A DNA stretch of 9,594 nucleotides from Candidatus Peregrinibacteria bacterium (GTDB lineage Bacteria; Patescibacteriota; Gracilibacteria; UM-FILTER-43-11). How positions within the stretch are numbered: the stretch's first letter is position 1; each line of letters opens with the position of its first letter. Location: assembly GCA_030618315.1 (NCBI GenBank), contig JAUXDO010000041.1, positions 1-9,594 on the forward strand, in the 5' to 3' direction. This document shows, piece after piece, positions 5,416 to 9,594 of the stretch. Made by a program: the position numbers and the translations under genes. The notes below the pieces were generated by a model. It ran no database searches. It was not told where the DNA came from and saw only the letters and a program-made list of their open reading frames with translations.

Positions 5416-5419
5416 AGTA

Positions 5420-5447
5420 TTGACAAATTTTATTTTTCCTATATAAT
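5420..5447 (+). promoter_or_regulatory. Consensus promoter upstream of the sigma-like regulator
   Basis: TTGACA (5420-5425), a 16-base spacer, and TATAAT (5442-5447): both hexamers are perfect. Transcription would start near 5454, 200 bases before the next gene's start codon. The leader holds a palindrome TGTCA-TT-TGACA (5504-5515) and a possible 14-codon ORF (ATG at 5487, stop ending 5531), which is not supported beyond being open. Confidence 0.8.
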
Positions 5448-5545
5448 ATTATCCTTTATAGTAATTTTTACGTTCAGATGTCCTCATGCTAAAGGCTGAT
5501 TGTTGTCATTTGACACAAATAGAGATTTGAAATTTTATATAGCAC

Positions 5546-5573
5546 TTGACGTTTCTAATATAATGGTTATTAT
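5546..5573 (+). promoter_or_regulatory. Second promoter upstream of the sigma-like regulator
   Basis: TTGACG (5546-5551), a 16-base spacer, and TATTAT (5568-5573), each one base off consensus. A perfect TATAAT also lies at 5559-5564 but is too close to this -35. The start would be near 5580, leaving a leader of about 75 bases. A further TTGACA at 5510-5515 has only a weak -10 (TTTTAT) at the right distance. Confidence 0.55.
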
Positions 5574-5653
5574 AGATTATGTACTAGACGATCAAGTTTT
5601 ATATAAAATCACAAAAAGCCCCTTCGGTATTACGATTTAACCCCCCCTTATCA

Positions 5654-6760
5654 ATGAGTCCAACAAGTCAAACACAGCATAACACCAATGCTACTCTGGC
5701 TGTACTACAGCAGGAGAGCTTTAATCTCAAAGAGGTTATTGAGGACATGTTTTTAGTTTTAACGGAGAAGGAAAAAGACGTTATAATTAAACGTTTTAGT
5801 CTGAATAATAAGCCACGTCAGACTTTAGATAAAATTGGTAAACATTATTCAGTTACACGAGAACGTATTAGACAGATAGAAAATATTGCTCTTAATAAGC
5901 TAAGACGTACTGTAAGTAATACTAAGCTTAGATTAATTAATCGTTTGGCTAAGGATTTTATTGTTCAAGATGGTGGGGTGATGCTTGAATTGGATATTAT
6001 TAATATGATTTTGCAGAATATCTATACAACTTCTCAAATTGATGGAAAAATTATTATTCTTTCTTTAAATTGTGATGTTGACCTTAAAAAGTCTCCTCGT
6101 ACAAATACTACGGAGGCATTTTGGATGTTAAAAGAAATTAATTTAGGTGATATTCGTAAAATTACTGAAGCAGGACTTAGCGTATTAAAGAAGCATGGTG
6201 ATATTATGACTGAAGACCAGATTATGCCAGCTGTGCAAAATTTAACTCTATTCAAGAATAAAGCTATTGTTAATAGTCTTATTATTTCTTGCTTAAAGAC
6301 CGATAAACGGGCTCGATTAGTGGAAGGCAAGTGGGGTCTTATGGAATGGCGCCATGTAAATCCACGTAGTATTCGTGATAAAGCTGAAATTGTTTTAGAT
6401 AAAGCAAAAAAACCTTTACACTTTGTTGAAATCGCTAATAGAATTTCTGAAATCGGATTCGATAAAAAAGTTGTTACTGTACAAGCAGTTCACAATGAAC
6501 TTATTCGTTACGATCAATTTGTTCTTGTCGGTCGTGGTCTTTATGCTCTATCAAAATGGGGTTATGAACCAGGTACTGTTGCTGATGTGATTGAAAAGCT
6601 ACTTGATAAGAATGGACCAATGAGTAAGAAACAAATTGTTGAAGAAGTTCTTGTTCAAAGAAATGTTAAGATCGGCACAATATCTCTAAATTTACAGAAA
6701 AACCCACACTTCGTTCGTGTTGGTCGTGCTGTTTATGATTTAGATTTGAAGAAGAAATAA
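5654..6760 (+). CDS. Sigma-70 region 4-like / HARE-type winged-helix transcription factor
   Basis: This 368-residue protein is probably a DNA-binding regulator that works with RNA polymerase. Residues about 33-86 form a sigma-70 region 4: LTEKEKDVIIKRF leads into a helix-turn-helix (57-84) ending in the classic VTRERIRQIENIALNKLRR. No sigma region 2 or 3 is present, so it cannot melt promoters as a normal sigma factor does. The C-terminal half looks like winged-helix repeats related to the HARE-HTH/RpoE-delta fold. The three units are about 165-232, 238-302 and 303-364, each ending in a similar wing strand: VEGKWGLMEW, VGRGLYALSKW and VGRAVYDL. The middle unit, with KPLHFVEIANRI and a GRGLYAL end, is the clearest HARE match. 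Proteins of this sigma-like-HTH plus HARE design are, as I recall, common in Patescibacteria. Two or three promoters precede it and a strong terminator follows, so it is monocistronic. The ATG follows a C-run with no Shine-Dalgarno. Confidence 0.85.
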   Translation: MSPTSQTQHNTNATLAVLQQESFNLKEVIEDMFLVLTEKEKDVIIKRFSLNNKPRQTLDKIGKHYSVTRERIRQIENIALNKLRRTVSNTKLRLINRLAKDFIVQDGGVMLELDIINMILQNIYTTSQIDGKIIILSLNCDVDLKKSPRTNTTEAFWMLKEINLGDIRKITEAGLSVLKKHGDIMTEDQIMPAVQNLTLFKNKAIVNSLIISCLKTDKRARLVEGKWGLMEWRHVNPRSIRDKAEIVLDKAKKPLHFVEIANRISEIGFDKKVVTVQAVHNELIRYDQFVLVGRGLYALSKWGYEPGTVADVIEKLLDKNGPMSKKQIVEEVLVQRNVKIGTISLNLQKNPHFVRVGRAVYDLDLKKK

Positions 6761-6782
6761 ATTGTTTTATATTTAAGTGAGA

Positions 6783-6806
6783 AACCCCGCCTTGGCGGGG
6801 TTTTTT
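6783..6806 (+). terminator. Strong Rho-independent terminator
   Basis: AACCCCGCC (6783-6791) pairs with GGCGGGGTT (6794-6802) around a two-base TT loop, followed by a T-run to 6806. It begins 22 bases after the stop of the sigma-like regulator and isolates it from the pilin genes. Confidence 0.93.
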
Positions 6807-6816
6807 GTTACACAAA

Positions 6817-6888
6817 AAGGCAAGATTTATAATTCTTTGTAGAGACGCGAGATCTCGCGTCTCTACGTTAGAAGAATATCTTTGCCTT
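6817..6888. repeat. 72-bp nested palindrome with a perfect 28-bp core
   Basis: The core is a perfect palindrome, GTAGAGACGCGAGA (6839-6852) followed by its exact complement (6853-6866). Outside it ATTCTT (6832-6837) pairs with AAGAAT (6872-6877), and AAGGCAAGAT (6817-6826) with ATCTTTGCCTT (6878-6888, one extra base). It follows the terminator and precedes the pilin promoter by seven bases. The GC-rich core in AT-rich surroundings and the symmetric arms suggest a mobile or dispersed palindromic element. It could extrude as a cruciform. Confidence 0.8.
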
Positions 6889-6895
6889 ATTACCC

Positions 6896-6924
6896 TTGCT
6901 TTTTAAGCTAATTTTTGCTATAAT
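6896..6924 (+). promoter_or_regulatory. Promoter of the first pilin gene
   Basis: TTGCTT (6896-6901), a 17-base spacer, and TATAAT (6919-6924) preceded by TG at 6916-6917, an extended -10. The start would be near 6931, giving a leader of about 21 bases. The word TTTTGCTATAAT is closely matched before the next gene. Confidence 0.8.
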
Positions 6925-6951
6925 TATTAGAAAATTAAATAAATAAAAAAC

Positions 6952-7473
6952 ATGATTCGAATCATACAAAAAATATTTCTTTCACTTGTTATCGTTTTAA
7001 TGACATCTATGAGTGCACAGGCTGTGATTTTTGGAGGTACTGTAGAAACAGACGAACCGGGGAGCGTAGGCTTTTGTTTGCGTAATCCAAACGATACGAC
7101 TTGTGTGGATGAGGAGTATGGTACTATGTGCGATAATCCTGCACTTCAAAATGAGATTGAATGTATATCTGAAGCTGAGCAAGGTTCACAGCTTGCTAAG
7201 ACATCTCTGCAGGGTTCCGGTATTACTCATACTGAAAATGCGGGTGATCTTATAATTAAATACGTAAACTTTTTATTGCCGTATTTAACATTAGCTGCGT
7301 TTGTAGGTTTAGTTGTTGCTGGATTCTTCTATGTAACTGCTTATGGTAATGATGAACAATTACAGAAGGCTAAGAAGATATTGATCTGGTCAGTAGTTGG
7401 CTTGATTTTGGTAATAATGTCTTACACAATTGTTCAGTTTCTTACTGGAGGTCTTATAAAAAGCTTAAATTAA
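6952..7473 (+). CDS. Secreted VirB2-like small pilin (T4SS-pilin family)
   Basis: This 173-residue protein has a signal peptide (1-24: a basic start, a hydrophobic core, then SAQA before V25), so it is exported. An extracytoplasmic region (25-97) carries four cysteines (C42, C51, C60, C71), enough for two disulfides. The C-terminal part is a two-helix hairpin: TM1 about 105-130, a short charged cytoplasmic loop YGNDEQLQKAKK (131-142), and TM2 about 143-165. This layout (signal peptide, two helices, KAKKI loop) is that of VirB2/TrbC-like pilins and the T4SS_pilin family often found in Patescibacteria. The same core is repeated in the next protein. It may form or anchor a surface filament, but no secretion ATPase or other VirB gene is in view, so a conjugation role is not shown. 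It has its own promoter and the next gene starts 49 bases on. Confidence 0.82.
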   Translation: MIRIIQKIFLSLVIVLMTSMSAQAVIFGGTVETDEPGSVGFCLRNPNDTTCVDEEYGTMCDNPALQNEIECISEAEQGSQLAKTSLQGSGITHTENAGDLIIKYVNFLLPYLTLAAFVGLVVAGFFYVTAYGNDEQLQKAKKILIWSVVGLILVIMSYTIVQFLTGGLIKSLN

Positions 7474-7496
7474 TTTAGTACTTAGGTATTATTCTT

Positions 7497-7505
7497 TGCT
7501 AGAAT
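7497..7505 (+). promoter_or_regulatory. Extended -10 promoter of the PKD fusion gene
   Basis: TG (7497-7498), one base, then TAGAAT (7500-7505), in the word TTTGCTAGAAT. No good -35 lies 16-18 bases upstream. The start would be about 11 bases before the ATG. The similarity to TTTGCTATAAT at the preceding gene suggests shared control, or descent with the duplicated gene. Confidence 0.5.
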
Positions 7506-7522
7506 AAGCTTGAAAAAAATAA

Positions 7523-9594
7523 ATGAAAAACAAATTATTTAAAAATTGGCTCAAGAAAATAGGTATTGTTATTGCTTTAATATTCGTGTTTTCTTTTGCT
7601 TCAACATCTGCTCATGCTCAGCTGAGAGATCCTGGAGACGAGTGTACCTCTAATGCTGAATGTGCAGGTGGTGAATTTTGTAACGCGAATAATGTTTGTG
7701 TAAGCATTGATCTTGAGGGAGGTGGAACAGGGCTAAGTATTCCCAGTCAGGGTGCGCAAATTAGTAGTGATATTGTTCAGGATAGGACATTTGGTGATCT
7801 AGTTTTGGATATGGTGAACTATTTTATCGGTTTTCTTGGCTTTTTGGCTACAATCGTTTTTGTTTATGCAGGTGTACTCTGGGTAACTTCTGGTGGGGCT
7901 GAAGAACAAATTACAAAGGCTAAGAAAATTATGACTTATGCGGCTCTTGGTTTATTAATCGTTATTCTTTCTTTTTCAATTGTTCGTTTTATTACAAGCT
8001 CAGCAGGTGGTGGTGAAACTGAATATTGTGATCCTCCTTGTGAAGCTGGTTATGCTTGTCAGGATAATCTTAGTACTCCTGTTATCGATTATTCATGTGT
8101 TGCAGTTGACGTGACTCAAGGCGGTTTATGCGGTGACAGCCTTGAATGTCCTCCTGGTCAGTATTGTTCAGTAGAAAACAATGTATGTGTTTCTGGTGTC
8201 GATATGACATGTGATTCAAATGAAGATTGTGATCCGCCAAAGATTTGTGACGATTATGGTCTATGCCGAAACCCAAACGCGAATGCGAATTCATCTTGTG
8301 AAGATAGTACCGATTGTCCGCCTAATCATGGATTTGTATGCAATTTAGAAACCAATACATGTGAAATGGGTGGTGCCGACTTTAATGGTGGTTTATCAAT
8401 TGATGGTAGTGAAAGCGCAGGGTCTGCTGATGCTGTTCTGGATAATATGGATGACTCAGTTGATGACCTAATGGATCTTCTGGAGAACATTAATGACGAC
8501 ATCGATAGTCTTCCGACAGACATTAAAGCAGATGTTATCTACATACTCGGGCATGGCATGCTCGAGGATAAAATCGCTGGAATAAAGGAGTTGATGAAGG
8601 ATACAAATGATCCTGCAGTACTTGCAATACTTGGAAGAATATTGGAGGCTTTGGAAAAATTGAAAGATTTGCAAAAGGAATTAAATGAACTTCGCGTGGT
8701 AATGCCTGAATCTGAAAAGACTATTAAATCCTGGGATGATACCTCAGAATCATTCAATGACTTAGTTGATGATCCGAGAAGTAGTATTAAATTACGAAGA
8801 TTTGAAAAAAATTATCGTGATCTTGCAGAATTAATTCGAAAATTTCCAAAAGTCCTTTCGAGTATTTATGCGTCTCCCGGACAGGGAAATGTTCCTTTTA
8901 CAGTTACATTGGATGGTTTGAATTCAATAGACCCGTCAGGCGGAACAATCAGTGAATACAAGTGGTCTTATTTAGATAATACAGGAACTCAGGTGTCTCT
9001 TGGTAGTGCGCCTGTTATAATTCATGAGTTCACAGAACCAAATACATATTCGGTGCGCTTACAGGTATCAACTTCCAAAATAGATTCGTCCGGTTATAAA
9101 ACAGCGATGGACGGTGTTTCAACAGTGCGTATACGAGCTAATCCTCCTTCTTCCAGGGTTATATTTCGTATAAATGGTGTTGAGGCACATGATGTTTATC
9201 ATGTCACACTAAATGAGGCAAAATCCGGTCTTGCGTTTGATCCTTCTTCAACAGTTCCTGCTATAGGAAGGACTATTGTTAAGTATGAATGGTTATATGG
9301 TGACACTACTTCTGAACAAAGAAGTACACCTACAACTGTTGTTCATAGTTATGATAAATCCGGTGAATATTTTGTAACGTTAAAAGCTACAGATAATCAG
9401 GGAACTGTAGATAAACGAATAGTTAAATTGTTTGTTAAATCTCTTGCTGCTAACATTGAATTTACTCCGACTGAAGGAAATGTTAATACAGAGTTCCATT
9501 TTAAAGGTATTAATTCGCGTTCAGACGATGGAGCGATTAAATCATACGAGTGGGAAATCGAGGATTCAAGCGGTAAAAAAGTGACAGAAAGTGA
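7523..9594 (+). CDS. Pilin-core / Cys-rich repeat / PKD surface protein (3' end outside window)
   Basis: The reading frame is open from the ATG at 7523 to the window end: 690 codons, no stop, so the C terminus is missing. Domains in order: signal peptide 1-32 (cleavage after AHA); four-Cys repeat C41-C59; VirB2-like two-helix core about 91-160 with cytoplasmic loop GGAEEQITKAKK (124-135); four more four-Cys repeats (C169-C192, C203-C222, C230-C248, C259-C280), mostly spaced x5; an acidic, mainly helical stalk about 301-445; then PKD-like domains at about 447-537, 541-638 and 642 to the end, with words such as SIDPSGG, YKWSY, HSYDKSGEY and SYEWE. Both sides of the membrane hairpin would face outward, so all 20 cysteines can form disulfides. 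The core aligns with the preceding pilin (GDL, VN, AG, VT, EQ, KAKKI and GL in register). A role in surface attachment or in a pilus-associated complex is inferred. Confidence 0.85.
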   Translation, partial: MKNKLFKNWLKKIGIVIALIFVFSFASTSAHAQLRDPGDECTSNAECAGGEFCNANNVCVSIDLEGGGTGLSIPSQGAQISSDIVQDRTFGDLVLDMVNYFIGFLGFLATIVFVYAGVLWVTSGGAEEQITKAKKIMTYAALGLLIVILSFSIVRFITSSAGGGETEYCDPPCEAGYACQDNLSTPVIDYSCVAVDVTQGGLCGDSLECPPGQYCSVENNVCVSGVDMTCDSNEDCDPPKICDDYGLCRNPNANANSSCEDSTDCPPNHGFVCNLETNTCEMGGADFNGGLSIDGSESAGSADAVLDNMDDSVDDLMDLLENINDDIDSLPTDIKADVIYILGHGMLEDKIAGIKELMKDTNDPAVLAILGRILEALEKLKDLQKELNELRVVMPESEKTIKSWDDTSESFNDLVDDPRSSIKLRRFEKNYRDLAELIRKFPKVLSSIYASPGQGNVPFTVTLDGLNSIDPSGGTISEYKWSYLDNTGTQVSLGSAPVIIHEFTEPNTYSVRLQVSTSKIDSSGYKTAMDGVSTVRIRANPPSSRVIFRINGVEAHDVYHVTLNEAKSGLAFDPSSTVPAIGRTIVKYEWLYGDTTSEQRSTPTTVVHSYDKSGEYFVTLKATDNQGTVDKRIVKLFVKSLAANIEFTPTEGNVNTEFHFKGINSRSDDGAIKSYEWEIEDSSGKKVTES

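Noticed and set aside
8082..8757. Minus-strand frames under the PKD fusion gene
   Set aside because: All are antisense to a continuous 690-codon frame with recognisable signal peptide, pilin core, Cys repeats and PKD domains.
6952..9594. A full type IV secretion operon
   Set aside because: Only the pilin-like proteins are present; no VirB4, VirB11, VirD4 or other channel gene is in the window.

Overview
The window reads as a chromosomal stretch from an AT-rich bacterium, most likely of the Candidatus Patescibacteria (CPR) radiation. The reasons are a sigma-region-4/winged-helix transcription factor, tandem VirB2-like small pilins, one of them fused to Cys-rich and PKD surface modules, small housekeeping genes set between palindrome-rich spacers, and the lack of a convincing Shine-Dalgarno sequence before almost every gene. 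UGA is used as a normal stop (end of the ABC ATPase gene), which argues against the code-25 lineages Gracilibacteria and Absconditabacteria. The lineage call is inference from gene content.

Layout. The first 1.8 kb is on the minus strand: hflX (ribosome-associated GTPase) and, upstream of it, a small adrenodoxin-type [2Fe-2S] ferredoxin. Between them lies an array of mini-hairpins (1252-1513) whose unique core carries a good minus-strand promoter for hflX. From 2 kb on everything is on the plus strand: an FtsX/MacB-type ABC permease with its LolD-like ATPase (one operon), then a gene-free 400-base spacer. That spacer holds an apparent self-contained small RNA gene (promoter, folded body, Rho-independent terminator), two palindromic elements and a CCTTTG hexamer repeat. 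Next come an exonuclease III/AP endonuclease gene, a 47-residue very basic protein behind a promoter whose spacer is a perfect palindrome, and a 368-residue protein joining a sigma-70 region 4 helix-turn-helix to apparently three winged-helix repeats. The last is preceded by a stack of promoters, one with both consensus hexamers intact, and followed by a strong terminator.

The last 2.6 kb is a cell-surface module. It has a 173-residue secreted VirB2-like pilin and a second, much larger protein (at least 690 residues, running off the window) with the same two-helix pilin core. In the second protein the core is flanked by five four-cysteine repeats, then an acidic helical stalk and at least three PKD domains. 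Each gene has its own extended -10 promoter with the shared word TTTGCTA-AAT. The two products probably sit in the same envelope structure.

The items most worth following are the small RNA candidate (about 3967-4075), the pilin/Cys-repeat/PKD fusion, the hairpin array around the hflX promoter, and the sigma-4/winged-helix regulator with its long leader.
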